A stretch of 64,000 bases of DNA from Apiosordaria backusii (GCA_030549205.1 JAUKTV010000018.1:434001-498000), one strand, 5' to 3'. Shown: positions 31,036 through 43,778, numbered from the stretch's first letter. The notes: generated from the sequence alone by a model not told the origin. Numbers and translations: made by a program.

Positions 31036-34000
31036 ATGGCGAGCTGGGAGAGCATCCCTGTCTTTGATACTCCAGACAGGATAGAGCAGCCCAGAGCACC
31101 ACATGCCGTACCAACGACAGGTCTCGGAATGGGAGAGACCAAACCGGGGGAACATGAAACTTCAGTACAAAAACCGATGTCTTCTTCTCCACGCCTGAAA
31201 ACAGAGAAGTTTCCAAGCAGTGTAACTGATTTGGGGCCAGTCAGCCGGGTAACGGAAAAAAACAGCATTGTTTGCAACTGGATGGACCACAACATAGAGA
31301 CAAGTTTATGTGACCCAGCACAACCGCCAATACCGCCGACAGGAGATGTCTTCGTTGGGGTTTGCGATGGGGAAATTCCTACTAGGAGTGAAACAGAAAA
31401 CAGGCTCGTCATGGGCCAGACTTACTTTGTCGATGATCACCCAGATTTCGAGAAGGCAGACTTTTCACTCATGCGTGGAAAAGGACTTTGGCAGGATGGC
31501 CCGATTATGGTTAGAATTGATACATCTTACCGAGTTCAACCAGAGACTTCTCAGCATGCCATACGAAAGTATGAGCAAATGTGCAAAGATGCCGATGCGA
31601 GCTCATGTGGCTCCCAGGCTGCCACATGGGGAACACAACAGCCGAGCTTGCCAGACCTGGCATATGAAGCTGAGCAAGCGGACGAGACAAAGGGGGCCTT
31701 TCTAAGACGACTTCTTAATGAACCGACTCTCTCTTTGCCACACTCTCCCCACGCCAAACTCGAATTGACCAAGAAGAGACCATATGAAGAGCCTCTGAAG
31801 AATTCAGAACCAAGCTCCCAGGACACTGTTCCCTACCCGACCCCGATCTCCTCTCATGACAGATTTTCACAGTCACAATCTATACCGCCATCTTTGTTGC
31901 AAAACCCAAGGCCCCAAATGTCGGTCAGCGGGTTGGAAGACAAAGTTTACATCAAGAATGAAGAAACTGACGACGACTTTTCAATGTACAACGACTCAGA
32001 GTTGAGTCAAAGTGATGGTCCCATTTTTGGCATCAACTTGAGTTCCAAAAAAGAAAGAGGGCTATCTCTAGTGGTGTCTAAGGGGGGCCCACACAATTGC
32101 CACACAAATTACGACGAGGAACACACGCCAATGGTTGATAGATCAACCCTGACAGTACCGATACTGCCGCCAGCGCCATTGATGCCAGTTGAGAACTCCA
32201 AGACTGATATGCTACCCCCCAATCGTCCTGAGGAGACAGGCCAGCCGAACAAAGAGAATCTGGATACAGAGTTACCACGAAATCTTGCTTCCGTCGAAGT
32301 CCCGGCAACGGACCTCATGAGCTTAACGAATACCGAGTCTCCAGATCAGTTCAAGAGTGCTTCATCACGGATCAAGCCCACTCCTGCCACTCCTCCCAAG
32401 ACATGGGTCAGACAGACAGGGGTAGCGAGAATAAGATTGCAGCTTCTATCTATCTCCAAGATCAACAGCCAATATGATACCAGTCCCAGTGCATCGGATT
32501 GTGGAGAATCACATTTGGACGATCAAGAAGACCCACTCGATGACGACGGTGCTCGAGCGAGTGAGGAGCAGTCGAGCAGCAGTGTTGGCTCCGGTGGGGC
32601 TCAACAAGCCTGCCCATCAGCTGCGTTGGGATCCCTCGCTGGGAATGGCGAAGATGGTCAGTCACGAAAAAGAAAAACTGACGATGATGAAGAGGGTGGC
32701 GGAAGTCGGAAACGATTACGACAAAAGACTCCAGGGGCTATCGGAGGCCAGCAGGTGTTTGCCTGTCCTTATCATGTACACGAGCCAAATCCCTGGCAGA
32801 ATCCTTGTTTCTCTAAAAACAAGGGATTTAAGGGAATGACCCGGATAAAGTAACTCCCTCTTGAAGATTTCAGATAGGTACCTACCAGGTAGTTTTGAAG
32901 CACCAGCGCTAATCGTTGCTTCTAGACAACATCTGAGCCGAAAACATATGGTTTCCAGAAGATGCCCACGATGTTGGATATCGTTCGAAAGTAAAGAAAA
33001 GGAAAATCAACACAGGCAGCCTCTCCAGTGTATGGAGAAGCCAAAGCCAACAGAGGGGCGATTTATGGCCGCTCATCATGAAGGCATGGTTAGCACCTTG
33101 GCCCTGAGCGCTGCAAACCCGGAGCAGACCTGGTGGCAATTATTTCAGATTCTTATTCCGGGTATGCAAGAGCAAAGTCTCGATATATTGAAGAAATGTT
33201 ATCCCCTTGCTCCCTGTAAGTAGATACCTTACCTTACCATGCGTGTTTTGAACGCCATTCCATGGCACTTTATTGCAAAGAAACAGAACTAATTAGCTTA
33301 TCTGTGATCGACTGCCTAATAGACCACGCAGCTCCCACTTTACATGGGTCAACAATCATACCGCCCATTCGTATTGATAATCTATTATTTTCGACCCCAA
33401 ATGGGTCCAATCCCTCAGGAAGTGATGTTGGCCTACAATCTCCCAATGTGTAAGACATCCTTCTCAACTTCTCAGTCTACCCTCGAGTCATATACTGTGA
33501 GCTAGTCGTCTCTGAGACTTACCATGATGCCGTCCAGCGCTGAGCTCTCTTCTGGGGCTCCTGGAACCTCGAACGTGTTATTACCCTCACAATCACCGCA
33601 TCAGCCGCAGGTGGTATCTCAAGCCTTTCCGGTCCCTATTTTCGATGTGGAACCACAGTTCGGGCAACTTCCGTATCCGCCGCCTGAACGCACAGGTTTG
33701 ACGCCCGAACCCCCGGGCATGCACCTGTTCAACCACTGGCTCGATCCCAACCCGGTACTCCAGCCAGCACCGGTCAATCTGAGCGTATCGATGACAACTT
33801 CCGATTCCTTATCGCAGTTTATGAGTAGCAATGCAGTGGCCGATTCTTCAAGAGCTACTTCGTCATTTTATGCAGGAGCCAATGCATCAGATAACGATCA
33901 GCAGCAGAGTCGCGATTTTCAACAGCTCCAGCGGAGTAACGTCAGGCTGAGGGATAGACTTCAGCGCGCTGGAAGGGCTAACGAGCGTGTTGAAAGGGAG

Positions 34001-34174
34001 CTTACCGACCTTGTCAACATGAATCAGGCTGCCCGTACAGACTTGGGGCGTGCTGACTCCCTTTTGGAAGAGCTCATGGACTTGCCTTGTCTGCCTGATA
34101 ACATGTACGAAGGTTTGAAGAAGTTGTCAAAACTTCTTGAGACTGTTACGGACAATTTGAAGAGAGGGGCGTGA
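31036..34174 (+). CDS. Fungal C2H2-like zinc-binding protein with C-terminal coiled coil
   Basis: Four exons, 31036-32849, 32926-33215, 33332-33449 and 33517-34174, total exactly 960 codons (959 residues). The first 540 residues are low-complexity with many Ser/Pro/Glu. A basic stretch (SRKRKTDDDEEGGGSRKRLRQK) resembles a nuclear localisation signal. Next comes the Cys/His module FACPYHVHEPNPW...KGFKGMTRIKQHLSRKH, completed across the first splice, then RRCPRCWISFESKEK, giving a C2H2-like plus CxxC arrangement known from a family of fungal proteins with conserved CP...KQHL.RKH. The last exon has a probable coiled coil (LQRSNVRLRDRLQRAGRANERVERELTDLV). The third junction uses the acceptor CTGAG and is the least certain. 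Likely nuclear; function unknown. Confidence 0.75.
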
Positions 34175-34232
34175 TTTCTCCTGTGTGTAGCGGTTGCATA
34201 AGCCTGGCTTTCACAACAATAAACTGTGTTTA

Positions 34233-34314
34233 GGCGTGGTGGCAGAGTGGTCTAATGCGCAAGACTCGAAATCTTGTTCCTTCGGGAGCGTCTGTTCGAA
34301 TCAGGCCCACGTCG
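34233..34314 (+). tRNA. tRNA-Ser (anticodon CGA)
   Basis: 82 nt with a full cloverleaf by eye: acceptor GGCGTGG/CCACGTC plus G discriminator, D-arm TGGCAGAGTGGTCTAATGCG, anticodon stem CAAGA/TCTTG with loop CTCGAAA (anticodon CGA at 34267-34269), a long variable arm (TTCCTTCGGGAGC) that marks serine tRNA, and T-arm GTCTG-TTCGAAT-CAGGC. No intron. It decodes UCG. Confidence 0.95.
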
Positions 34315-34324
34315 ACATCAATAC

Positions 34325-34331
34325 TTTTTTT
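34325..34331 (+). terminator. RNA polymerase III terminator
   Basis: Run of seven T starting 11 nt after the tRNA 3' end, the usual Pol III stop signal. Confidence 0.85.
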
Positions 34332-34609
34332 GCTACAAAGCCTGACGTGGGCTTTTCTAAGCCCAATATCTTGAAATTGGAATTTTGTTAAACACAGGAT
34401 TGGATTTGCCCAGTCCAATCTGGGAACAAATCTTTTTTGCGGAACAAAGGGAGCACTCCTGCTCCTGAGACCCCACACACCCATTCCTTATCCCCCAGAC
34501 GTACATCTTTAGCTCAGACCAGAGGCTTTCTGCCATGGACGACATAGCTGCAGAGACATTGCATTAGATCCCTGGCCCTGATGATCGTCATGTACACGGA
34601 AATTAGTAC

Positions 34610-35706
34610 TCACAAGGGATAATACGCCCTCACATCACCCCGTTTCAACTCCGCTATCGCCTTCTCAGAAAGCTCCTTAATGCCGACCTCATCCAAGCCC
34701 GCAGTCCTCAGATACGCCGGCATGCCCTTCTCGATAAACTTTTGGAACACCACACACCCCAGTTCACCAATCTCTCTGTCCCTCTGATTTTCATGCCAAC
34801 CGGTTGTGGGCAAGCCAGGTTCCGCCAACCGCTCTTCCACTTCCAAAAAGCCAATCTTCTGGAGCCACTTCTTGTAGTTCTTCGCCTTGGTCATGTCGAT
34901 GCCGGATTTGAGCGAGCCTTGGTTGAACACGCCAACGATCTTCTCAAAGGACGTGCCCGAGGCAGAACCATCGGGGGAGTGGATCTCGACGCACAGGTCT
35001 TGGATCTCGATGTAACCTCCTGGTGAGAGGTTATCGAAGACGGATTGGAAGACTTGGGTGGGGTTGGTGAAACAACTGAGGATCATGCGGAAGTGGATGA
35101 AGTCAAACTTGATGTCTGGTGCAAAGGACCAGGGTGCATCTTGGGCATCAATGTTGCTTTGGAAAGTGCAGTTCGAGGGGACGGGCGTTATCGCGGGGGA
35201 AATGGTGTCGATGTCTATGCCGGTGATGCGTGTGGTTGGATATTGCCTGGCTGAAGAGGTTTTGTTAGATACGGCAGGACATTGTAAGAGTTGTTCATGA
35301 GAGAGAATAGCTAAACGAGGCTTACCGAATTCTATTGCCCAGATACCAGTGCCAGTGCAGACGTCGAGAACATGTTTGGGTTCTTGGATAGGTGCCCAGG
35401 CAAGCTTGCCTCCGAGAAGTTTGGTGATCAAGATGTATTGGTTATCTACCAGTCATTCATTCAATCTCTGCACATGCGATCTTTCTGTGTTGTGGCTGTA
35501 GTGTCTCTTACCAAGGCGATCTTTCTCTTGCTTGTCGTTCGGCAGGAGATATTCTGCATCAACAGGTTAAGTGGTTAGTCTGATAAGAAATGAAATCAAG
35601 AGAGCATCGAGTACGTACTTTTGGGGTCTTGAAACGTTCTTCCATCAGTGCTTCCCGGGTCAGAGCTGAAGGTAATTTTCGAACCACTTTGGGTAGGGGC
35701 CGCCAT
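34610..35706 (-). CDS. SAM-dependent methyltransferase, LaeA-like
   Basis: Exons 35706-35619, 35553-35512, 35445-35326 and 35250-34610 give 296 residues; every junction is phase-consistent and rebuilds conserved text (KYLLPNDKQEKDRLDNQYILITKLLGG, split by two introns). Motif I is VLDVCTGTGIWAIEFA, completed over the third splice, followed by ITGIDID (motif post I) and FDFIHFRMIL and NLSPGGYIEIQD (motifs II and III). This is the pattern of the large fungal LaeA/TAM-type methyltransferase group, which includes the secondary-metabolism regulator LaeA and many enzymes of unknown target. There is no surrounding biosynthetic cluster. Length is normal for the family. Confidence 0.88.
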
Positions 35707-36467
35707 TTTCCGATTTTAGACTTTTGGAGATGGTCACTACAATGAATGAATGGCGTGATACAAGGTAGGACTGGGACATCATTAGGAGGCCTTAAGACGG
35801 TCGAACGCAAATATATGAAAGCATAGCGTCCGAAACTCGGACCGCAAGAAATTCCGCTACGGCTCGGGGCGAGGGTGATATTGAAAGCATGCGGGGTAGA
35901 TTGATCCTACCCGAGAATCTGAAGGAGGGATTGACCAATGCGAATATATTTGTAAGGAACTGTCGAGTTGCAGTGTGGCGTAATCCGAACCGTGACCACT
36001 GTCTGTGCAAACGACAAGTTAGGTATCTATCTACCTTAAGGTACCTATGCTCCTCTGGTAGGTATGCTGTCAGAGTGTTGAGCTTGAAGACTTTAGTGAT
36101 TTTATCTTTAACGGAAGGCTTACAGGTTCATCGCATACCCAAGTAGCGACCTGAGACAGGCCTGATAGAAACTCCAGGTATTTCTTTCAGGTGTCGGACG
36201 CGGTTTCATCCATTTTCCCACCTCGACGATATTTGCATCAGCTGAGGTCCATGCGTCATGCAGGCTAGGGGAATTTGGCCGATTCCCCGACGGCGATTGA
36301 TGTCAAAGAGTCGGACAAGAGAATGGATCGATACCTGATAGGTACCTGCAGGATAGTGGTGGGTTCCATTCTGTCCAATCGAGAATACATCATCAATATT
36401 AAAGAATCTCCAATTCCACCAACCAATTAGTCCTCAATTTCTTTCGCCTACAGAGCTAGTGTGGTCT
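35707..36467. other. Intergenic region with AGGTACCT motifs
   Basis: Between the methyltransferase start and the 3' end of the acyl-CoA synthetase gene. Contains AGGTACCT at 36039-36046 and 36340-36347 and several GGTAGGTA fragments. No gene seen. Confidence 0.5.
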
Positions 36468-38557
36468 CTAGAGTTTGACCCTTCCACCTTCCAGTTCCTT
36501 CCACTGCGTCTCCCCAAACGGCTCGTATGTTTCCCCGTTCAGCCAGAAAAGAGCGTCGCCCTGAACTTTGCTTGGGTTCACACTCTGCTGTCTTAGGAAA
36601 TGCTTCTGTTGCTTATTGGTCCCTGTCGTCTGCTCGCCAACCCCCTTGACCACTCTCAAGAAAAGAGGCACAGCATACCGCGGAAGCTTTTCGTGTGCAT
36701 GTTTGGCCAAACTAGCCATCAGCTCGCGGCTCAGATGTGGAGTGTCAAAAGCAATAGCCGCACAGCCTGCTCGCCCATCATGGTTTGGTAATTGTACGCC
36801 GTAAACGTTGGCTTCTTGGACATTTGGATGCACTCCCAGTGCCTGTGCTACCTCGGCGGTGGACACATTCTCACTCTTCCAACGGAAAGTATCGCCAATA
36901 CGGTCGGAGAAGAAGATCAGACCGTCCGAGTCCCAGCGGAGCACATCACCGGACCGGAACCTGGATGCGTGTCAGTTGATATGTAAACAAAAGGCTTCAG
37001 GGGTTCAGGGGTTCAGGGGCTAGGGTTTGGGGGTAAACATACCAAGCGTCCCCCTTCTTGAACACATCCCTCATTATCTTGGAGTTTGTTGCCTTTTCGT
37101 TGCCGAAATATCCCTGGAATCTCTTATTGACATCGTCAGCAGGCAAGCTCACCAGGAACTCGCCCACATCACCAGTCTTGACTCGTTGACAGAACCCAGT
37201 CTTGGGGTCTCGCCAGGGCATTTCTGTCTCGTCATCGATCTTGACAATGGCTGATCGAAGTCCGATAAAGGCCTTAGAGAGGGCGCCATATCGACCGATG
37301 GCTCCTTTGCCAAAGGCATTGCGACTCAGATTCCAAAGCCCTATTGCTCCTTCAGTTGCCGCATAAAACTCATAAATCGTCTAGGAGGCTTGTCAGCAGG
37401 CTGTCGGCGCCATGCCAGTGAACTGAAGAGAACTTACATCAATCCCGAACCTCTCTTTGAACTTGTCCCACACATCTGGTCGAAGCCCATTGCCGAATGC
37501 TACTCGAACATTGTGCTTCTTGTCCAGATTCTCCCCAGTTACTGGATCGATTTCGGGGGGCGCAACAGTGAGGTATCGACACGTCTCACCAACATACTGA
37601 ATGATAGTGGACTTGGTCTCACGCACTTCCTTCCAGAAGGTCTTTGTGGAGAATTTCCTGCCAATCGAGAGTGTTGCACCCATAAATAAAACGCTGCAGA
37701 CACCCAGACACGAGGCAGAACTGTGATAGAGGGGCATGCACTATGTGCCGAGTCAGTACAGAAGCACCAAGGTACAAGCAGAAAGAGAGTTAACTGACCG
37801 TGTAGAAGATATCATCCTTTCTCATCCCAGTCCCCTTGGAACATAACCCGATGGCGGTGAAGATTTTGCCCCAACTGACCACGGCAGGCTTGGGCATTCC
37901 CGTCGTCCCACTGGTGTAGATCAGAATAGCCATCGCCACATAGTCATCCTCCTTCCTCAGCTCATCATCGCCTCTCTTTCCTTCCACCAGTCGGACCTCC
38001 TTCTCAACATCGTCTGTCACAACGATAAACTCCATGCCTGGCATCTTCTCTCTCACATCCTCCGTCAGCCCATCAGCCACGTGGGGATCAACCATCGCTA
38101 GCTTTGCCGTGCTTTCGCTCAAGCAGTGTGTCAGTGCCTGATCCCTGAGATTGTAGTTGATGAAGGCTGGCTTCGCCCCAACACTCCAGATGGAGAACCA
38201 CAAAATCATGAACATGGCAGAATTCTGGTAGTTCAAAGCCACAATATCGCCCTTCTTGACCCCCTTGATCTCCCGAAGCCAGGTGCCCCATTGCAAGACA
38301 CTGTCGTAGGTCTCCTTGTAAGTCCACGATCGACCCTCAAAGAGCATGAATGGCCGGTTGGCAGACGATGTGTCGAGCGCTTTTTTCTCGAGGGCGTAAA
38401 AGAAGTTGATCTTGCCGGACCGGACAGCCTTGATGATGTTTAACACGGACGAGCCGGCGATGCGAGCGAATAAGATATCGTGGGAGAGTGAGAGACGGGC
38501 GGACAGGTAGGCTGATCCTGCTGCCACACCTGCCGCTGTGAGAGCTAGGGAGGCCAT
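36468..38557 (-). CDS. Very-long-chain acyl-CoA synthetase / fatty acid transporter (Fat1/FATP type)
   Basis: Exons 38557-37799, 37740-37438, 37380-37043 and 36960-36468 give 630 residues. The N-terminus (MASLALTAAGVAAGSAYLSARLS) is a probable membrane anchor. The AMP-binding P-loop motif ILIYTSGTTGMPK is at about residues 210-220; IYEFYAATEGAIGLWN and, across the last splice, WFRSGDVLRWDSDGLIFFSDRIGDTFRWKSENVST form the FATP/VLACS signature. It ends in RVKL, a possible but non-consensus peroxisomal targeting tripeptide (VKL). The family activates long or very long chain fatty acids during uptake or peroxisomal degradation. The third intron (36961-37042) contains a short GGGGTTCAG tandem repeat. 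Confidence 0.92.
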
Positions 38558-39353
38558 TTTTTCTGTTTCCCCAATCCGGTGAGTTCAGTGAAGGATGAGA
38601 TAAGGAGAGCAACAGGAGTTGTGAAGAGCTGGTGTTTCTCTTCGCGATATAAAGTTAAAAAAGCTAGGTACATATTGAAGTGACCGACAGCGATGATACA
38701 CAATTAATGTCCTGGACTTGTAATGCTGCTAATCCAGTTCAGGCAAAGTTACCGCTTCAAGACCCTTGTTTCTTGATGCCAAAAGTGAGGGGAAGCTGGT
38801 AAGCTGACAAGATACCGAGGCATCTTGTGGTCGTTGTTAGCGACAGGTACTCAATCACTTGGCCCAGGAGGGAAAGGTACGCGAGGCGAGAGACACTGAA
38901 CGTGGGGAAATTTGGAGTGAACATCGCTAGAGAATAAAACCGCTTCAACAAAGCGAGTGGCCCACTTCCCCACAAAACACCGCCCTGTTTGGCGCTTAGC
39001 GACTCCTTGGGAGAACTCAGGGGTTCTCAGCGCTAGCCAGTTTTTGGCAGCAGTGATGATAGGGGCTGCGATGCTGCTGATGACAGAGAACATCGCCAAC
39101 AACAGTGAGTCCAGTTCACATGGAACCGGCGGTCCAGTCATCACTCCTGCCTCGGCATTTTTAACAACAATGACCTGCACACAATGCGGCGACCATCGCA
39201 GTCACAATATCAAAGCAATTCTTTTTGTAAACATAGGTAGGAGGGTTCTTATAAACCTCAAATCGATAAAACTCCAAAGTCTCCATACCTACCTATGCGC
39301 CACCCACGCCTATCTACCCTACCCAAATTTATCAACTGAAAGTTCAGAAGGAC
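38558..39353. other. Intergenic region
   Basis: Promoter of the Fat1-type gene and 3' flank of the 7TM gene; no supported gene or repeat. Confidence 0.45.
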
Positions 39354-40711
39354 TCACTGAGTATACGTCCTATTACTCGTGCCACCCGTCCATGTTGACC
39401 CCGTCATGGTCACCAAATCCCGCCTGGGTTTATTGTAGTATACTCTTCTTGACGACCGCTCGGTCCTTCTTGATTGGCTGTGACTCGAGTAGTAATGCCT
39501 TCGCTGTGAAGGCCTGACAGTGCGAACCAACGCACGCAGCATTGGCACTGACGCAGCCATGATAGTCACTGCTGCCTCGGCGTTACCCCATATCACGAGT
39601 GTGACCCCGTCATCTAGGTATCAGAATGTTAATATTTGGTCATGAACTCATACTATAGAGGGGACACATACGTGGGAAGTCACGACCTCCAAGTTCAGGC
39701 AGAGATGAGCACTTGATGAAAGCTGATGCTGCCGCACTGTGTCATGACTATTAATTGGTATGAAACGGTAGAAAAATGCCACTTGGGGGATACGCACAAA
39801 ACGCCCATGCTCATTGCCAGCGCCACGCCAATCTTCTCCTTTGTCTGCATCTGCAGGTTCATAATGATCTTCCAGGGGATGATGGCCAAGACCAAGTCCA
39901 TGACACCCGAGTAAGCTGTTGTTCAGGCTCATCAGTAAGGTATCATGAAGTAACAGCTGCGTAGATAAGGTAGATGAGAGAGGCATACCGCTGGCAAAGA
40001 TCCCATACGTGATGATCACATTCGGGCTCCAACACGTTCCCCTCATAAACGGATGCCATGCCTTCTCCAGCGGCGTGCAGCCAACCCAAAACAACATCGC
40101 AGACACCCCAAACAGCATGTTCATACTCACAATGGCAAACCAGATAAAGACCCGGGTCTTGCCGTGGATGCCATCGTGGATCATCAGCAGCGAGATTGCA
40201 AACGAAGTCTTGGACCACGCTTGGCTGCAGATGGCCAGCGTCACCGTGATCTGGCCGATGAGGAACATGTCGTTGAGGTTTCGAAAGGGAATCTGCCAGA
40301 CATGCTTGCCGTATCCGAGGTCGATGGCCAGGTTGGTGGTGATGGCCGACCCAAGCAAGGCCAGCTAGTCTCACTTGTCAGCCCTTCAACTCACACCTGC
40401 TGAGGTTCAGAAGGATGGTGAGAACTTACCCAGGCGGCAATGGCAAACCAGTCATCTGCGTGAAGCCTTCTATGTCTTATAAATTTGCAGTAGACCCTCA
40501 AGAGCAAAAACAAGAGCGAAGCGCCACACAACACCCAGACTGACACGCGAGTTGTGGGCCCAAGGTCGCCATATCGTAGTCTGCCTGGGCCAAAGAAGAA
40601 GCCTGGAAATTCTGTTCCGTTTCTTGATCTTGTTGATGTGCCTGAGTTGGTGTCGTTGTCGTTGGTAGGAAAGAATGGGAACGTCGCGTTGCTTGTCGAA
40701 AGATCGTTCAT
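39354..40711 (-). CDS. Seven-transmembrane rhodopsin-domain (PTH11-like) protein
   Basis: Exons 40711-40430, 40364-39989, 39915-39798, 39736-39672 and 39613-39354 give 366 residues; the small 65-nt fourth exon is supported because phase on both sides rebuilds FAAASAFIKCSSLPELGG and then HDGVTLVIWGNAEAAVTIMAASVPMLRAL. An N-glycosylation-rich extracellular N-terminus (NATFPF, NDTNSG, NGTEF) precedes the first helix VWVLCGASLLFLLLRVYCKF; RRLHADDWFAIAAW is the usual conserved loop. FWVGCTPLEKAWHPFMRGTCW contains the conserved Cys pair. The C-terminus is basic and cytosolic. Proteins of this family include the appressorium receptor Pth11 but most are uncharacterised. The ligand is unknown. Confidence 0.86.
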
Positions 40712-42169
40712 GACTAGCCTGCTTGTGTCTTGATCCGAAATGGGCGTTGTTGAAGTGGCAGTGAGACGGGACGGAATATGAGATGGACAAACCGGGCGAA
40801 GAGCATCTTGACATGACGGGCAACATCAGAGAAAAAACGGGACACACGAGATGAAATGATCGTAGGTTTTGTGTATCAACGGAGGTTCATTCCTGGTAAA
40901 CACAGACCACAGAGCTGTTGGCGATCACACGGAGTATCAGAAAGGGATAATCCAGACAATGCGCATAACCACTTCAACACCACCCTGCGAGCGTACCTAG
41001 TTGCTTCAACTTGAATCCTTGTAAAAGCAGACTTGGCGAAATCGACACTGATAGATACTCCGGTAGTTGAGAGAAGCACGTCGATCAAGCTTCCAACATG
41101 CAGGTACCGATGCTGAAACACGTGCGGGGGGTGTCAAGCACCAGCGTTCCCAAGGACCGGAATGCAACGTTGATTTTAGCTTTCCCATTCGGAAGGGATC
41201 GATATTGGTGACGAAGGGTGCCCGAGCGTTCTGGGATGGGGAGAATGTGTCGATCATACAAAGGGACGAGAAGAAGCCGCGTTCCAATGCTTCTCGAAAA
41301 GAGAGCGAGATTGGCATATAACCTTAAGTTAAGTCCCGAAAGGTCCAGACCGGTCTACTAGGGTGTTTTGGTTTTGTTTTACTATGACTGTCCTATTTTC
41401 AGCAAAGATGGACTACCACAAACATAGCAGATGAGTTCAATCATTTTCTCCATTATCTTACTTACTCCTACATATCTCGAGACTACCCCCTAGCCATCAG
41501 ACCTGTCCGTCAATCCATCCATCCATCCATCCATCCATCCATCCATCCATCCATCCATCCATCCATTTTGCATTCCCTCCTTCAAATCACAACTGGGTAT
41601 AACTATTGCTTTGCTCCTCCTCCTCCTGTTGCTGTGAAAACGAGTCGAAGACGGCGGCGAAAGGGTAAGCAGTGGTAGAACTGAAGAAAAAGGAGAAGAA
41701 ACAAGGCTAGCTAGAAACCTCCCTTTTATGTCTTGGACATTACAAAAAGTGATAATAGGAGAGAGCGAGAGAGCATTTGTAGCGAACCGACCAGAGGCCA
41801 AAAACGCACGAGACAAAAAAAACAAATTATGACACACATGACCGACATGTCGTTCCCCCATACATGTACATACAACTCCCTCGGCATCCCCGTGTTGACG
41901 TAGGGTTGTTTCCTGTTGACAAAATACCATGGCCTCGTTTCTTTGTGCGGATATCCACTCCTGGGCGCCGGCCGTCATGCACTGGACGCTTCGTCTTCCT
42001 CGGCCAAGGGTGAAGAGATGTTGCTCTAAGCCAGGTGAAGGTCGTATCAGCGCCCCAGTTACCTTCTTCATGAATCTCCATCTCCGTGCAGACGTGTAGA
42101 AGAAACATGACTCCTTCTCGCCGTCCTATCACCAGACGGACGCCGTTGTTACAGAGAGGATGAGGAGGC
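40712..42169. other. Long intergenic region with CCAT microsatellite
   Basis: About 1.46 kb. Apart from the (CCAT)n array described separately, only chance frames are visible; the right part is 3' flank of the ARF gene. Confidence 0.5.
41513..41566 (+). repeat. (ATCC)13 microsatellite
   Basis: Pure tetranucleotide array of about 13 units, in non-coding DNA downstream of the ARF-like gene. Confidence 0.95.
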
Positions 42170-42850
42170 TCATTTCCCGCCGTACTTGGGCATCTTCTTA
42201 ATATTGTCCGATAACCAGCCGAAACCCTCTGTCAAACCCTCGCCGTCGATGGCAATCGCAGGCTGCACAAACCAGAGCTTGTCTTTGAGCTTGGCGAGCT
42301 GCAGTTTCTCGGTGACCTCGTTTGGTTTCATGGCTTTTTTCATGTCAGCAACTTTTTCTAGGCGCAACAAAAGTATGGTCAAAACGTACCGCCATCAACA
42401 TCCTGCTTGTTCGCGAACACTAGTAGCAAGCAATCCGCCATTTCGCGATCGTTGATGATGCGATGCAATTCTGTCCTTGCTTCGTCGATACGGGCGTGAT
42501 CTGAAGAGTCCACCACGAACACCAAACCCTGTGTGCCTGTTGTCATGGTATCAGCCTTTGTTTCCAGTCTCTTTGGCTGTCTGGCACTACATACCGCTGT
42601 AGTAATGTCTCCACAATGGCCTGATCTTGTCCTGACCACCGACGTCCCACATATTGAACTTGATGTTTTTGTAGGTGAAGGTCTCGACGTTGAAGCCAAC
42701 TGTGGGGATGGTGGTCATGGTCTGGTTGAGCTTGAGCTTGTAGAGAATGGTGGTCTTGCCCGCGGCATCGAGACCCAGCATGAGAATGCGCACTTCCTTG
42801 GACCCGAACAGTTTGCCAAAAAGGCTCGACATGGAAAAGGCGGCGCCCAT
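42170..42850 (-). CDS. ARF family small GTPase, ARF6-type
   Basis: Exons 42850-42595, 42536-42390 and 42333-42170 give 188 residues. Gly2 follows Met for N-myristoylation (MGAAFSMSSLFGKLFGSKE). GTPase motifs: P-loop GLDAAGKT, effector region IPTVGFNVET, WDVGGQDKIRPLWRHYY, and NKQD. LVFVVDSSDHARIDEARTELHRIINDREM fits ARF6 (Aspergillus ArfB) more than ARF1. After NKQD the usual Leu-Pro-Asp-Ala reads VDGA because of the splice at 42390/42333; the protein is otherwise standard. Expected to control endocytosis, actin and polarity at the plasma membrane. The final part ends NIKKMPKYGGK, without a cysteine tail, as expected for an ARF. Confidence 0.92.
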
Positions 42851-43778
42851 GTTTGCTGTCTACTTCTGATATGCGCGCTTGGGCGGGAAGCGGTATGTTG
42901 ACTGGAAAATTCGCAGATGAATTCGTAGAGATCGGCCGAGAACGTCGCGTGGGTATTGCGTTCGGTTTGTCGCGTTTGATTCGATGGTGTTGTTGATATT
43001 TTGTCAGGGGACGCGCAAAGACGAGACTGTTGCGCAAGCGGGAGGAAAGATCACGTTCGCGGCGCTGAACCAAAAACAATGGGAGAGTGGGTGGTGTTTC
43101 GTTTGCAATCGTGTTTGTTATTGTTGTTGTTGCTGATGCCAGATGAGACAGGTCGAGGGGATTCGCGGAGGGCGAGCTGATGGGCGATACGGTGCTGGCG
43201 GGTCTGAATCGCGAAAGCGGAAATTGGGAAAATTAATTACTTTTAGATCGAGGCCAGGGATGGTTAGCACAGTTGCAACGACAGCGGATATGGCCGAGAA
43301 GCACCAAACAACAATGTTTATGGGTCTCAAGAGAGCAACGGCTTTTCGACGATGAACATGGAAACAATGGAAAGACCTCCAGGCTATGGCCACAGATCAG
43401 GACGCTCCCAACCTCAGGCTCGATACATCCCCTGACAGGGCGGGAAGGCAACACCTGCAGCGTCGAAACTTTGATGCTCCAAAGAGCAAAGGTCAGGGAG
43501 CCCAAAATTTACGGCCCCTGAAACGGTCAACCAATCACCGCACTAGCGCCCAGCAGAGACGGCCCGTGCGCTCGGCTGCAACGCCGAAATAGTGGACCCT
43601 GGACCCAATGCCGACAGGGACAAGGCATCCATCTGTTTTGTCAACGGCAAAAGAGAGTCTCGAGATATCTCGAGATATCAACTTGTCACACTTTCATATG
43701 CCCTGTCAGGACAACCTGGAACCGCCATGAAAGCTAGCCAATATGCCTTATAGATTTATCCTGTTCTCTCTCTCAGAG
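42851..43778. other. Intergenic region with palindrome
   Basis: Promoter of the ARF-type gene and 3' flank of SGF29. Includes the palindrome TCTCGAGATATCTCGAGA at 43658-43675, which overlaps GATATCTCGAGATATC. No gene seen. Confidence 0.5.

Noticed and set aside
34610..41321. Possible secondary-metabolism cluster (LaeA-like methyltransferase, acyl-CoA synthetase, 7TM protein)
   Set aside because: No polyketide, peptide or terpene synthase, no cluster-specific transcription factor and no P450; the genes look independent.
41490..42071. Frame of 193 codons containing repeated Met-Asp-Gly-Trp
   Set aside because: The repeat is the translation of the (ATCC)n microsatellite on the minus strand; not a gene.
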